Assembly: GCA_900539375.1 (NCBI GenBank)
Contig: UQBY01000018.1
Coordinates: 1-64,000, forward strand
Source of the DNA: an uncultured Clostridium sp.
GTDB taxonomy: Bacteria > Bacillota > Clostridia > Clostridiales > Clostridiaceae
Direction: 5' to 3'
DNA: 64,000 bases
Shown: positions 8,727 through 18,051 of the stretch, piece after piece
How positions within the stretch are numbered: the stretch's first letter is position 1
Layout of the letters: every line of letters starts with the position of its first letter
Notes under the pieces: generated by a model
What the model saw: only the letters and a program-made list of their open reading frames with translations
What the model was told of the DNA's origin: nothing
Databases searched by the model: none
Position numbers and translations under genes: made by a program

Positions 8727-11369
8727 ATGGAAAATAAAAAAGAATTAGCAACTACATATTCCCCAAAAGAATTTGAAGACAGAATTTATAAAAAGTGGGA
8801 AGAAAAAAAATATTTTACACCTAAGATTGATAAAACTAAAAAGCCTTATTCAATAGTTATGCCACCACCAAATATAACTGGAAAGCTTCATTTAGGTCAT
8901 GCTTTAGATAATACAATGCAAGATATGCTTATAAGGTATAAAAGAATGCAAGGATATTGTACTTTATGGGTGCCAGGACAAGACCATGCTTCAATAGCAA
9001 CAGAAGTTAAGGTGGCAAATGAATTAGCTAAGGAAGGTTTAGATAAAAAGGAAATGGGAAGAGAAGCCTTTTTAAGTGAGGTTTGGAAATGGTCTGATGA
9101 ATATAGAGGAAGAATAAGAACTCAGCTTAAAAAGCTTGGTGTTTCTGCAGACTTTACAAGAGAAGCTTTTACAATGGATGAAAATTTAAATAAGGCAGTA
9201 AGACATGTATTTGTTAAGCTTTATAATGAAGGACTTATATATCAAGGAAATAGAATAACTAACTGGTGTACAAAGTGTCAAACAGCTTTATCTGATGCAG
9301 AAATTGTTTATGAAGAACAAGATGGATTTTTCTGGCATATAAACTATCCATTAGCAGATGGTACAGGTTATTTAGAAATAGCTACCACAAGACCAGAAAC
9401 ATTACTTGGAGATACAGCAGTTGCAGTAAATCCAAATGATGAAAGATTTAAGAATCTTATAGGAAAGAAACTAATCTTACCTTTAGTAAATAAAGAAATC
9501 CCAATAGTTGGAGATGACTATGTTGATATGGAATTTGGAACTGGAGCAGTTAAAATAACTCCAGCTCATGACCCTAATGACTTCCAAGTTGGATTAAGAC
9601 ATAACCTTCCTCAAATAAGAGTTATGGATGATAAGGGAGTAATAAATTCAAATGGTGGAAAATATCAAGGTTTAGATAGATATGAAGCTAGAAAAGCTAT
9701 AGTAAAAGACCTTGAAGAAGCAGGACTTTTAGTTAAGGTTCAACCTCATACTCATAATGTTGGAACTCACGATAGATGTGGAACTACTATTGAACCAATA
9801 ATATCAAAACAATGGTATGTAAAGATGGAATCTTTAGCAAAACCTGCAATAGAAGTTGTTAAGGAAAAGAAAACTAAGTTTGTACCAGAAAGATTTGAAA
9901 AAATATATTATAACTGGATGGAAAACATTCAAGATTGGTGTATTTCAAGACAATTATGGTGGGGACACAGAATTCCAGTATGGTATTGCCAAGATTGTGG
10001 AGAAGTAATTGTAAGAGAAGATGCTTCAGAGGTTTGTCCAAAGTGTGGTTCTAAGCACTTAGAACAAGATAAGGATGTATTAGATACTTGGTTCTCATCT
10101 GCATTATGGCCTTTCTCAACATTAGGTTGGCCAGAAAAAACAGAAGACTTAGAATATTTCTATCCAACAAATGTATTAGTAACAGGTTATGATATTATAT
10201 TCTTCTGGGTTGCAAGAATGATATTCTCAGGACTTCACAATATGAATGAAACTCCATTTGATACTGTTCTTATACATGGAATTATAAGAGATTCTCAAGG
10301 AAGAAAAATGAGTAAGTCTTTAGGAAATGGTGTTGACCCTCTTGAAGTAATAGATGAATATGGTGCAGATGCTTTAAGATTTATGCTTATAACAGGAAAT
10401 GCTCCAGGAAATGATATAAGATATTACCCTGAAAGAGTTGAAGCTTCAAGAAACTTTGCAAATAAAATATGGAATGCATCAAGATTTGTTATGATGAACC
10501 TTAATAGAGATTTAATGGATAAGGAAAAGGATAATAAAGATTATTCATTAGCAGATAAGTATATTTTATCTAAGATGAATACTTTAGTTAAAGAAGTTAC
10601 AGATAATTTAGATAAATATGAACTTGGAATAGCTGTTCAAAAGGTTTATGACTTTATGTGGACTGAATTCTGTGACTGGTATATAGAACTTGTTAAGCCT
10701 GTATTATACGGGGAAGATAATAAGGCTAAGGGAAGAGTTTATAATGTTTTATATACTGTATTAACAAATGGATTAAAATTATTACATCCTGTAATGCCAT
10801 TTATTACAGAGGAAATTTATACAACTTTAACTTTAGAAGAGACAATAGTAAATGCAGCATGGCCAAAATATGATGAAGCTTTATATAATGAAAAAGCTGA
10901 AAAAGATATGGACTATGTAATAGAAGCTATAAAGAACTTAAGAAATGTAAGAGCTGAAATGAATGTTCCACCTTCAAGAAAAGCAAAGGTTATATGTATA
11001 ATTGGAGATGAAGCTAAGGAAGCTTTTGAAAATGGAGTTTTATATATAGAAAAACTTGCCTCAGCATCAGAAGTTGAATTTATTTCTTCAAAGAAGGAAG
11101 TTCCAGAAAATGCTGTATCTGTAGTAGTTAAAGGTGGAGAATTATTTATGCCACTTTTAGACTTAGTAGATAGAGAAAAAGAACTTGAAAGATTAAATAA
11201 AGAAGTTAAAAAGCTTAATGGTGAAATAGAAAGAATAGACAAAAAATTAAGCAATGAAGGCTTTGTAGCTAAGGCACCTGAAGCTGTTGTTAATGGAGAA
11301 AAAGCAAAGAGAGAAAAATATGCTGAAATGCTAAAAGCAGTAGAAGAAAGAATAGCAGCATTAAATTAA
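8727..11369 (+). CDS. valS: Valyl-tRNA synthetase
   Basis: An 880-residue class I synthetase that charges tRNA-Val. The signature HLGH is in PPPNITGKLHLGHALD near residue 50, and KMSKS is in GRKMSKSLGNG near 527. An internal Cys pair motif (CQDCG ... CPKCG, about 425-450) sits in the catalytic half. The editing domain lies between about 150 and 350, and a charged coiled-coil arm occupies about 810-880. The ATG at 8727 was chosen because AGGAGGAG is 4-10 bases ahead; an earlier in-frame TTG lies upstream of that site. Control is by the tRNA-Val T-box. Confidence 0.98.
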   Translation: MENKKELATTYSPKEFEDRIYKKWEEKKYFTPKIDKTKKPYSIVMPPPNITGKLHLGHALDNTMQDMLIRYKRMQGYCTLWVPGQDHASIATEVKVANELAKEGLDKKEMGREAFLSEVWKWSDEYRGRIRTQLKKLGVSADFTREAFTMDENLNKAVRHVFVKLYNEGLIYQGNRITNWCTKCQTALSDAEIVYEEQDGFFWHINYPLADGTGYLEIATTRPETLLGDTAVAVNPNDERFKNLIGKKLILPLVNKEIPIVGDDYVDMEFGTGAVKITPAHDPNDFQVGLRHNLPQIRVMDDKGVINSNGGKYQGLDRYEARKAIVKDLEEAGLLVKVQPHTHNVGTHDRCGTTIEPIISKQWYVKMESLAKPAIEVVKEKKTKFVPERFEKIYYNWMENIQDWCISRQLWWGHRIPVWYCQDCGEVIVREDASEVCPKCGSKHLEQDKDVLDTWFSSALWPFSTLGWPEKTEDLEYFYPTNVLVTGYDIIFFWVARMIFSGLHNMNETPFDTVLIHGIIRDSQGRKMSKSLGNGVDPLEVIDEYGADALRFMLITGNAPGNDIRYYPERVEASRNFANKIWNASRFVMMNLNRDLMDKEKDNKDYSLADKYILSKMNTLVKEVTDNLDKYELGIAVQKVYDFMWTEFCDWYIELVKPVLYGEDNKAKGRVYNVLYTVLTNGLKLLHPVMPFITEEIYTTLTLEETIVNAAWPKYDEALYNEKAEKDMDYVIEAIKNLRNVRAEMNVPPSRKAKVICIIGDEAKEAFENGVLYIEKLASASEVEFISSKKEVPENAVSVVVKGGELFMPLLDLVDREKELERLNKEVKKLNGEIERIDKKLSNEGFVAKAPEAVVNGEKAKREKYAEMLKAVEERIAALN

Positions 11370-11378
11370 AGATAATTT

Positions 11379-11431
11379 AGCTGTTGCATAGGAAAGTGTT
11401 ATTGAACTTTTTTGTGCAATAGCTTTTTTTA
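11379..11431 (+). terminator. Terminator of valS
   Basis: AGCTGTTGCA (11379-11388) pairs with TGCAATAGCT (11415-11424), followed by seven or more T. Confidence 0.85.
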
Positions 11432-11505
11432 TTTTATAATGTTGTTCCATATGGGTTTTGGTTTTCATAGTATAAAATAATTAGTATTTTAAAAGAAGGT
11501 GTTTC

Positions 11506-12342
11506 ATGAAAATTGCTATAAGGGCTGGGCATAATTTTAGTGTACCTGGAGTTTTTGGCTTTATTGATGAAACTTGTGAAAATAGAAGGATAAAGGATGA
11601 GGTTATAAAGTATTTAGATGCATTAGATTATGAAGTTTTAGATGTTACTTCTAGTGATTGTTATAATACAGTAGAATCTGATTTAGCTTATGGAGTAAAT
11701 AGTGCAAATGAGTGGAATGCAGATATTTTTATTTCAATACATTTTAATAATCAGGTTAAATTTTATAATGGAGAAATTGGTTGTGAAGTATGGGTTTATA
11801 ATGTTTTTAAAGAGGCGGAAAGTGTTGTGAATTCTTTAGGTAATTTAGGTTTTAAAAATAGGGGATTAAAAATAAGGCAGAATACATATGAATTAAAATA
11901 TACAAAAATGAAGGCTATGATTATTAATATTTGTTTTGTAGAGGCAATTTTAGATGTAGATTTATATAATTTTTTAGGAGCTAGTATAGTAGGAAAGACA
12001 ATTGCAGAGGGAATTTGTGGAGAGGAAGAATTTATTAAAAAGGATTTTAAAGAAGAAAAAAATAAATGGGTAGAAATTATTGAAAATAAGATAAATTTAG
12101 AGGTAACAGGAATAGTAAATAATGAAACATTAAGTGCTTGTCCTAAATTAGAGTATAAAGAAGAAGGAGATTTTGTAAAAATACTTCAAGAAATATTAAG
12201 TTTTAAAGGTTTTTATATAAAAAACATAGATGGAATTTTAGGAGAGGAAACTAAAAAGGCTGTTATAAAATTTCAAACAATTCATGAGCTTAAGCCAGAT
12301 GGAGTTGTTGGGTATAATACATGGAAATATTTATTAAAGTAA
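11506..12342 (+). CDS. N-acetylmuramoyl-L-alanine amidase with PG-binding domain
   Basis: A 278-residue cell-wall hydrolase. The N-terminal Amidase_3 domain (about 1-175) shows zinc ligands in AGHN (His9), an acidic residue in IDETCENR, and SIHFN near residue 84. The C-terminal 60 residues form a PG_binding_1 repeat with KILQEILSFKGFY ... DGILGEETKKAVIKFQ ... DGVVGYNTW. No signal peptide or membrane segment is present, so it resembles an endolysin or a spore-associated lysin more than a classical secreted autolysin. It may act in mother-cell lysis, germination or as a phage-derived remnant (inference). It is monocistronic with its own terminator. Confidence 0.88.
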   Translation: MKIAIRAGHNFSVPGVFGFIDETCENRRIKDEVIKYLDALDYEVLDVTSSDCYNTVESDLAYGVNSANEWNADIFISIHFNNQVKFYNGEIGCEVWVYNVFKEAESVVNSLGNLGFKNRGLKIRQNTYELKYTKMKAMIINICFVEAILDVDLYNFLGASIVGKTIAEGICGEEEFIKKDFKEEKNKWVEIIENKINLEVTGIVNNETLSACPKLEYKEEGDFVKILQEILSFKGFYIKNIDGILGEETKKAVIKFQTIHELKPDGVVGYNTWKYLLK

Positions 12343-12347
12343 AAAAT

Positions 12348-12391
12348 AAGACTGCTGTATAAATGTTTTATATAGCAGTCTTAGTTTGTTT
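12348..12391 (+). terminator. Terminator of the amidase gene
   Basis: AAGACTGCT (12348-12356) pairs with AGCAGTCTT (12374-12382), with further A/T pairs inside; a short T-rich tail follows. Confidence 0.75.
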
Positions 12392-12465
12392 AGGGCTATT
12401 TGTATTTATTGTATAATATGTGTATAATAAGAAAGAAGATTTTTTAATATTAAGGAGGGAAGAAT

Positions 12466-13200
12466 TTGTTAGAAATAAAAAATATAACAAAAAGATTTAA
12501 GAAGGCGGAAGTAGTAAAGGATTTATCTTTTAATGTTGAGGATGGAGAAATAGTAGGTCTTCTTGGGGAAAATGGAGCAGGTAAAACAACTACACTAAGA
12601 ATGATTTCTACAATGCTTAAGGTAAGTGAAGGAGACATAATAGTAAATGGCTTTAGTGTTAAAAAGGAGCCTGAAAAAGTAAGAAAGGAGATAGGAATTC
12701 TTTTTGGTGGAGATGTTGGTCTTTATGATAGATTAACTGGAAGAGAAAATATTAAATATTTTGCAAATCTTTATGGAATGACAGATAGACAAGCTCATAA
12801 AAGAATAGATATATTAGCTAAAGATTTTGGAATGGAAGATTATATTGATAAACCAGTAAATAAATTTTCAAGAGGAATGAAACAAAAGATTTCAATAGCC
12901 CGTTCAATAGTTCATAATCCATCAATTATGCTTTTTGATGAGCCTTGTACTGGTCTTGATGTAAGAGCTGCAAGAACAGTTCAAAGGTTTATAAGAAAAT
13001 GTCAAGGACAAGGGAAAACTATTTTATTTTCTAGCCATTCTATGTCTGAAGTTGAAAAGCTTTGTGATAGAGTAGTTATAATAAATAAAGGAAAGCTTCT
13101 TGAAAACTGTACAATTGAAGAATTAAAAGAAAAACATAATAGTAATGATTTAGAAGAGGTTTTTGTAAATCTTATAGGAGGGGAAGAGGATTATGAGTAA
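12466..13200 (+). CDS. natA: ABC transporter ATPase, NatA-like
   Basis: A 244-residue ATP-binding subunit. Walker A is GENGAGKTT near residue 39, the ABC signature is FSRGMKQKISIARS near 137, and Walker B is IMLFDEP near 160, followed by an H-loop in SSHSMSE. With the permease next door it matches NatAB-type exporters, described in Bacillus for Na+ extrusion; the substrate here is unproven. Translation starts at TTG 12466 with AAGGAGGG 6 bases upstream. The stop overlaps the next start by 8 bases, so the two are translationally coupled. Confidence 0.9.
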   Translation: MLEIKNITKRFKKAEVVKDLSFNVEDGEIVGLLGENGAGKTTTLRMISTMLKVSEGDIIVNGFSVKKEPEKVRKEIGILFGGDVGLYDRLTGRENIKYFANLYGMTDRQAHKRIDILAKDFGMEDYIDKPVNKFSRGMKQKISIARSIVHNPSIMLFDEPCTGLDVRAARTVQRFIRKCQGQGKTILFSSHSMSEVEKLCDRVVIINKGKLLENCTIEELKEKHNSNDLEEVFVNLIGGEEDYE

Positions 13201-14389
13201 TTTCTTTACAATATTAAAAAAGGAACTAATAGATATAATAAGAGATAGAAAAACATTAGCTTTTACAATACTTCTTCCAATTCTTATTTATCCTATATTA
13301 TTTCAAATAATGTCTGTTACAATGCAATCTAGTCAAGAGGATGCAAAAAAGGAAATTAATGTAGTTATTAATGGAGACAAAGATTCAGAATTAGGAAAGG
13401 TTTTAACTTCACAGGAAAATATAAAAGAGCAAAATTATGATGAGCCTAAAAAAGCTTTAAAGGATGGAAAACTTCAGCTTATAATAAATATTCCAGATAA
13501 TGTAGATGAAGAAATAGAAAAGGGAAATAGCATAAACTTAGAAATTCTTATAGATGACCAATCAGAAAAATCTACTATAGCAGAAAGTATGGTTGAAAGT
13601 ATAGTTAATAGTTATAGTAATTCTATAGTAGAAAATAGGCTTTCAAAGTTAAATGTAAATTCAGAAATTTTAAATCCTATAAATATAGAAACAAAATCAG
13701 GAATAAATGAAAGTGGAACAGATAATTCAGATGCAAATAAGATTTTAGGAATGCTTCCAGCTTTAATTGTTATAATGCTTTTATCTCCAACTATGGGTCT
13801 TGCAGCAGATTTAGGTGCAGGAGAAAAGGAAAGAGGAACTTTTGAACCCCTTCTTTCAACTTCAGTTAATAGAAATTCAATACTTTGGGGAAAAATTACA
13901 ACAATTTCAATTATATCAGTTATTGCTTTATTATTAAGTATGGTATCTTTATTTGTATCCTTTAAAGGCTTTGTAAATTCAGCAACTGAAGGGTTAGGAG
14001 AAAGTATAAATCTTAATATAGATATAATAACTATTTTATTTATAATTTTATTTTGCATTTTTATTATAATTTTTATAAGTACCCTACAAGTTGTAATAAG
14101 TATTTCTGCAAGGTCAACAAAGGAAGCTAATACCTATCTTTCAGGACTTATAGTACCTATTATGATTTTAGCTTTTATACCAATGTATATGGATGTTAAA
14201 AATATAAGTATGTTGTTTTTAAATATACCAATAATAAATTCTATATGTGTTATGAAAGAAGTTATGATAGGAATTTATAATACAACTCATATATTAATAG
14301 TACTAGCTTGGCATATATTTTATGTAGTTTTAGCATTAATAATTGCAAAAGTATTATTTTCAAGAGAAGAGCTTATATTTAGAAGTTAA
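13193..14389 (+). CDS. natB: ABC transporter permease, NatB-like
   Basis: A 398-residue ABC-2 type membrane subunit. One membrane helix lies at about 20-42, followed by a large extracytoplasmic domain (about 45-185, rich in charged residues) and five to six further helices from 188 to the end. GAGEKERGTFEPLLSTSV near residue 208 is the loop motif typical of NatB/YhaP exporters, thought to touch the ATPase. It starts inside the end of the ATPase gene. Likely exports Na+ or another toxic small molecule (family inference). Confidence 0.88.
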   Translation: MSNFFTILKKELIDIIRDRKTLAFTILLPILIYPILFQIMSVTMQSSQEDAKKEINVVINGDKDSELGKVLTSQENIKEQNYDEPKKALKDGKLQLIINIPDNVDEEIEKGNSINLEILIDDQSEKSTIAESMVESIVNSYSNSIVENRLSKLNVNSEILNPINIETKSGINESGTDNSDANKILGMLPALIVIMLLSPTMGLAADLGAGEKERGTFEPLLSTSVNRNSILWGKITTISIISVIALLLSMVSLFVSFKGFVNSATEGLGESINLNIDIITILFIILFCIFIIIFISTLQVVISISARSTKEANTYLSGLIVPIMILAFIPMYMDVKNISMLFLNIPIINSICVMKEVMIGIYNTTHILIVLAWHIFYVVLALIIAKVLFSREELIFRS

Positions 14390-14398
14390 TATTTTTTT

Positions 14399-14430
14399 AA
14401 AAGACAGCATTTATTTTATGTTGTCTTTTA
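14399..14430 (+). terminator. Terminator of natAB
   Basis: AAAAGACAGCA (14399-14409) pairs with TGTTGTCTTTT (14419-14429). The stem doubles as the T-run. Confidence 0.75.
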
Positions 14431-14577
14431 ATTTAAAATTTTTCTTGTAAAATTATTTACTTGAATAAAAAATATAAAGGAAATATAATGTTAGTATTGT
14501 TATATAACCATTAAATAGTTAATAAATTTTGGCTTTTAAGGTTATTAAATATAGAAAATAAAGGAAAGATAATTATT

Positions 14578-15879
14578 ATGAATTATAATGAAGCAATGAA
14601 TTACATACATGAAGTTGGAAATTTTGGCTCTAATTATGGTCTTGAAAGAACTTATAGAATTTTAGAGTTACTTGGAAATCCACATAAAAAATTAAAACTT
14701 ATTCATGTTGCAGGAACTAATGGAAAGGGTTCTACAACAGCTATGATTACAGAACTTCTTAAAGGAAAGGGCTTTAAGGTTGGAATGTATACTTCTCCTT
14801 TTTTAGAGGAATTTGAAGAAAGGATTCAAATAAATGGAGAAAATATACCAAAGGAAGCTTTAGCAAAACTTATAACAAAAATAAAGGTTGTAGTAGATAA
14901 GGTTATAGAAGAAGGATATAATCATCCTACAGAATTTGAAATAATAACTTGCCTTATGCTTTTATATTTTAAAGAGGAAGGGGTAGATTATGGAGTAGTA
15001 GAAGTAGGACTTGGTGGAAGACTTGACTCAACTAATGTAATAACTCCTATAATAAGCATAATAGCTTCAATAAGCTTTGACCATACAAATCTTTTAGGCA
15101 ATACCTTAGGAGAAATTGCAGGAGAAAAAGCTGGAATAATAAAGAAAAATATTCCTGTTGTTATATATCCTCAAGAAAAGGAAGCTTATGAAGTAATAAA
15201 GAAAAAGGCTAAGGAAATGGAAGCTCCTTTATATGAAGTAAATTTAAATGATGGAAAATATTTAGGAGTTTTAAATAAAGATAGAATATATCAAGAAGTA
15301 GAAGTAAATTTAAATGAAGAAAAATTTAAAGTTAAACTTCCTTTACTTGGAGAACATCAAATAGGCAATATGCTTGTAGCCTTAAAAGCCTTTCAAGTAA
15401 TAGGTAAAAAAGAAAATTATGAAATAAATTTAGAAGAAATAAAAAATTCTTTATCTAAGGTAAAATGGATAGGTCGTCTTGAAGTAATGAAAAAAGAACC
15501 TATGATTGTAATAGATGGAGCTCACAATATTCAAGGCATAAAAGCTTTAAGAAAAAATGTTGAAAAATATTTTAAATATAAAAATATATATCTTTTATTA
15601 GGAATTTTAGCAGATAAGCAAGTAAAAGAAATGATAGAAGAAATAACACCAATAGCAAAAAAAGTATATGCCCTTACTCCTCACAGCAATAGAGCAGAAC
15701 TTTGTGAAGACTTAAAAAATGAAATAATAAAAATAAACCCAAACTGCAAAGCCTATGAAGACTATAAAAAAGCCCTAAAAGAAGCTCTAAAAGAAGCTAA
15801 CAAAGATGACCTAATACTTATAAGCGGCTCTTTATACATGATAGGAGACATGAGAAAAATAATAAGAACTTCTATATAA
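14578..15879 (+). CDS. folC: Folylpolyglutamate synthase/dihydrofolate synthase
   Basis: A 433-residue Mur-ligase-family enzyme that adds glutamate to folates (and possibly to dihydropteroate). The P-loop is HVAGTNGKGSTTAM near residue 43. The middle domain shows EVGLGGRLDSTN and SFDHTNLLG motifs, and the C-terminal domain carries DGAHNIQG near residue 320. Normal length. AAGGAAAG lies about 9 bases upstream. The last 50 codons use more C-ending codons than the rest. A palindromic repeat element begins about 115 bases after the stop. Confidence 0.95.
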   Translation: MNYNEAMNYIHEVGNFGSNYGLERTYRILELLGNPHKKLKLIHVAGTNGKGSTTAMITELLKGKGFKVGMYTSPFLEEFEERIQINGENIPKEALAKLITKIKVVVDKVIEEGYNHPTEFEIITCLMLLYFKEEGVDYGVVEVGLGGRLDSTNVITPIISIIASISFDHTNLLGNTLGEIAGEKAGIIKKNIPVVIYPQEKEAYEVIKKKAKEMEAPLYEVNLNDGKYLGVLNKDRIYQEVEVNLNEEKFKVKLPLLGEHQIGNMLVALKAFQVIGKKENYEINLEEIKNSLSKVKWIGRLEVMKKEPMIVIDGAHNIQGIKALRKNVEKYFKYKNIYLLLGILADKQVKEMIEEITPIAKKVYALTPHSNRAELCEDLKNEIIKINPNCKAYEDYKKALKEALKEANKDDLILISGSLYMIGDMRKIIRTSI

Positions 15880-15993
15880 AGCTTAATAATATAACTACAT
15901 AACAAAATTTAAATATAATAATATTTTTATTAATATAAATAACAGTTTCATAATTTTTTAGCTTATAGTTTATATTTTACAATCTTGTTAATT

Positions 15994-16135
15994 AAAATAT
16001 TAGTTCTCTTATTTTATGAAGGCGTGACTTGGAGCCTGTCGATAAGTGAGAATCAAAATTTTACATTTTGTTATTCGAACTTACCCAGCGAACAAAGTGA
16101 GTCGGGCTTCCTTTTTATAAGAGAACTAATATTTT
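15994..16135 (+). repeat. 142-bp palindromic repeat element, copy A
   Basis: The ends are perfect 19-bp inverted repeats: AAAATATTAGTTCTCTTAT (15994-16012) and its complement (16117-16135). Between them lie GGAGCCTGTCGATAAGT, a central hairpin around CAAAATTTTACATTTTG, and CCCAGCG followed by GTCGGGCTTCC. The whole can fold into one long hairpin. The same unit appears inverted at 21043 and, altered, at 39628-39990. No transposase is encoded, so it resembles a MITE or REP-like element. A 60-codon frame crosses it but looks accidental. Confidence 0.9.
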
Positions 16136-16140
16136 TGAAC

Positions 16141-16389
16141 TTAGTTATTTTCTTTCCATTGAATTAATGCTTGTGCAAGTTGGTCTGGGCAGGAAGTTCC
16201 TTTTCCTCTACAATCTATTCCTTTTAATTTTTCAATTGCATCATCAACCTTCATGCCTTTAACAAGTGAGCCTATACCAAGAAGGTTTCCTGCACAGCCA
16301 CCAATAAATTCAACATTTTTAATAACATTATCTTTAATGTCAAAAAGAATTTCTCTAGAACAAGTTCCTTTAGTTTTGTATGAATTCAT
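16141..16389 (-). CDS. TSCPD-domain protein
   Basis: An 82-residue protein of the short TSCPD family (TIGR03905-type), named for the motif seen here as GTSCPDQLAQAL near residue 63. Conserved Cys residues occur in GTCSREI, GGCAGN and DCRGKG, a pattern that suggests metal or nucleotide-cofactor binding; related domains occur in ribonucleotide reductases. Its function is unknown. GGAGGAAAA lies 7-8 bases upstream of the ATG. The stop codon lies only 6 bases from the end of repeat copy A, so the element may form the gene's transcription end. Confidence 0.85.
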   Translation of the reverse strand: MNSYKTKGTCSREILFDIKDNVIKNVEFIGGCAGNLLGIGSLVKGMKVDDAIEKLKGIDCRGKGTSCPDQLAQALIQWKENN

Positions 16390-16535
16390 AAAATTTTCCT
16401 CCTAACAATACAAATTACATATACATTATATATGTTGATTTTGTAGAAATAAAGTAATTTTTAATAGAAAGTTGTCCCATAAATTCAAAGGGTTACATAT
16501 ATTATAGTACAAATTGATTTTAGGGGGTGGAATTT

Positions 16536-17447
16536 ATGGATTCAATAATGGTGTGCAATACAGCATCTGATAGTCTAAGTATAATATCTTTAGAAAATGA
16601 CTCTGTTTATAATATCCCCTTATCTTTAAATAAAAAAACTAATTTAAATTCTAAAGGACCTCATGGAATAGAAATTTATAAAAATAAGATTTTAACTGCT
16701 AATAGTTATGATAGTAGCATTTCAGTTATAGATTTAGCTGAGAAAAAGGAAATAGAAAATTATTTTATAGGAGCTCATCCAAATGACATAAAAACATATA
16801 AAAATAAGGGATATATACTTTGTGGAGAAATAAATTCATTAATTGTTTTTGATATGAAAGAAAAAAATACTATTTTTCAAATAAATACAGATGAAAATCC
16901 TCATTCAATTGCAATAGATAATAATGGAATTGGATATTTATGTTCTCTTCAGGGAAATTCTTTAGAGATAATAGATTGTAATAAAAATATTATATTAAAA
17001 AAATTTTTAGGATTAAATTATCCTATTAAAGTTATAATATCAAAGAATTTAGAAAATATTTTTGTTGTTGAAAGTTACCTTGGAGAAGAAAGGGAAGGGT
17101 ATGTTAATATTTTATCAAAAAAGGATTTTTCAAGTTTATTAAAAATAAAGGTAGGAAAGTCTCCTGTAGATATTTGGGAAGAAAATAATAGCTTATATGT
17201 ATCAAATTTTGAGGATGGAACAATAAGTATTATAAATTTAGGTCTTGGAAAAGAGGTAAAAAGAATTTACCTTGGAGGAATGCCAAGGGGAATAATAAAA
17301 TATAAGAAAAATATATTTGTTGGAGATTATGGGAATGATAGAATATTAAAAATTGATTTAGAAAAGAAAAAAATAAAAAACATAGCAGTAGGTAAGGAAC
17401 CTAATGCTATGATTCTTCTTCAGAGTCTTCAACAAATAACAAATTAA
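16536..17447 (+). CDS. YncE-like beta-propeller protein
   Basis: A 303-residue protein made of about seven repeats of the type GxxPxxI/V...YVxNxxDxTISVIDL, for example GPHGIEIYKNKILTANSYDS, NPHSIAIDNNGIGYLCS, KSPVDIWEENNSLYVSNFED and GGMPRGIIKYKKNIFVGDYG. This is the YVTN/lactonase-like seven-bladed propeller pattern. No signal peptide is present, so it is probably cytosolic. The start at 16536 follows AGGGGGTG by 6-7 bases; an upstream GTG overlaps that site. The last 41 bases overlap the convergent DUF4364 gene. No substrate can be inferred. Confidence 0.75.
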   Translation: MDSIMVCNTASDSLSIISLENDSVYNIPLSLNKKTNLNSKGPHGIEIYKNKILTANSYDSSISVIDLAEKKEIENYFIGAHPNDIKTYKNKGYILCGEINSLIVFDMKEKNTIFQINTDENPHSIAIDNNGIGYLCSLQGNSLEIIDCNKNIILKKFLGLNYPIKVIISKNLENIFVVESYLGEEREGYVNILSKKDFSSLLKIKVGKSPVDIWEENNSLYVSNFEDGTISIINLGLGKEVKRIYLGGMPRGIIKYKKNIFVGDYGNDRILKIDLEKKKIKNIAVGKEPNAMILLQSLQQITN

Positions 17448-17952
17448 TAATAGAGTTATAAATTTTTGAAGGGTCATTTTTCCATTTTGCACAAAGGGAA
17501 ATAGCTTGCTTTTTATTTGGTACTGCAATTTTTAAATTCATTAAAAGAGATGATTCTTCAAATGCTTTAAGCTCTACTAAAAAGGTATCTTTATCAGTAG
17601 GAATATAGTCCCCTTGAATAGTTAATTCTTTCTTTATTGATTGTATTTTTTCTTTAATATAGTTATCAATAACATCTATTTTCCCTGGAGAAATTCTATC
17701 TTTAAAAAAGGATAGTACATTTTCTCCTTCTTTTGTTATTTCTAAAAGATTTTTTTCATTTACCTTATCATAATGTATAAAATGGCTATCATCTAGTTCA
17801 CTTATACATTGTTGAAGGGTAAAGTAGTTAATTAAATTATTTTGAAGTAAAATTTCTGTAAGCTGAGAGTTAGATATTAGTCTATTTAATCTTTGAAGAG
17901 TATATAATACTAATAACTTATTTTCAGCAAGTTCTGTACTGCTTTCAAACAT
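17407..17952 (-). CDS. DUF4364 family protein
   Basis: A 181-residue protein matching the clostridial DUF4364 pattern: an N-terminal winged-helix-like region (ENKLLVLYTLQRLNR ... LTEILLQNNLINYFTLQQCISEL ... ITKEGENVLSFF) and a C-terminal beta-rich region with LNLKIAVPNKKQA-like strands. It probably binds DNA or acts as a regulator, but I know of no experimental role. GGAGG lies 7 bases upstream. It overlaps the propeller gene tail to tail by 41 bases and is divergent from pdaB. Confidence 0.8.
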   Translation of the reverse strand: MFESSTELAENKLLVLYTLQRLNRLISNSQLTEILLQNNLINYFTLQQCISELDDSHFIHYDKVNEKNLLEITKEGENVLSFFKDRISPGKIDVIDNYIKEKIQSIKKELTIQGDYIPTDKDTFLVELKAFEESSLLMNLKIAVPNKKQAISLCAKWKNDPSKIYNSIINLLFVEDSEEES

Positions 17953-18051
17953 AAAAAACCTCCATCTCTTGTGAAAGTATAATATTATTATATCATAAAT
18001 TTAGAAATAGTGAATATAATTTATAATAGAGTAAGAGTAGGAGTAAGAGAT

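Noticed and set aside
10913..11254. 113-codon antisense frame inside valS
   Set aside because: Shadow of the coiled-coil coding region; Ser/Leu/Phe-rich composition is typical of reverse-complemented Lys/Glu-rich sequence.
13612..14058. 148-codon antisense frame inside natB
   Set aside because: No ribosome site, and natB is a well-supported gene over the same bases.
15985..16167. 60-codon frame across repeat copy A, with a similar stretch (TWSLSI) on the minus strand of copies C/D near 39721-39984
   Set aside because: The resemblance follows from the repeat itself; there is no ribosome site, the frame is broken in other copies and the ends fall in flanking DNA.
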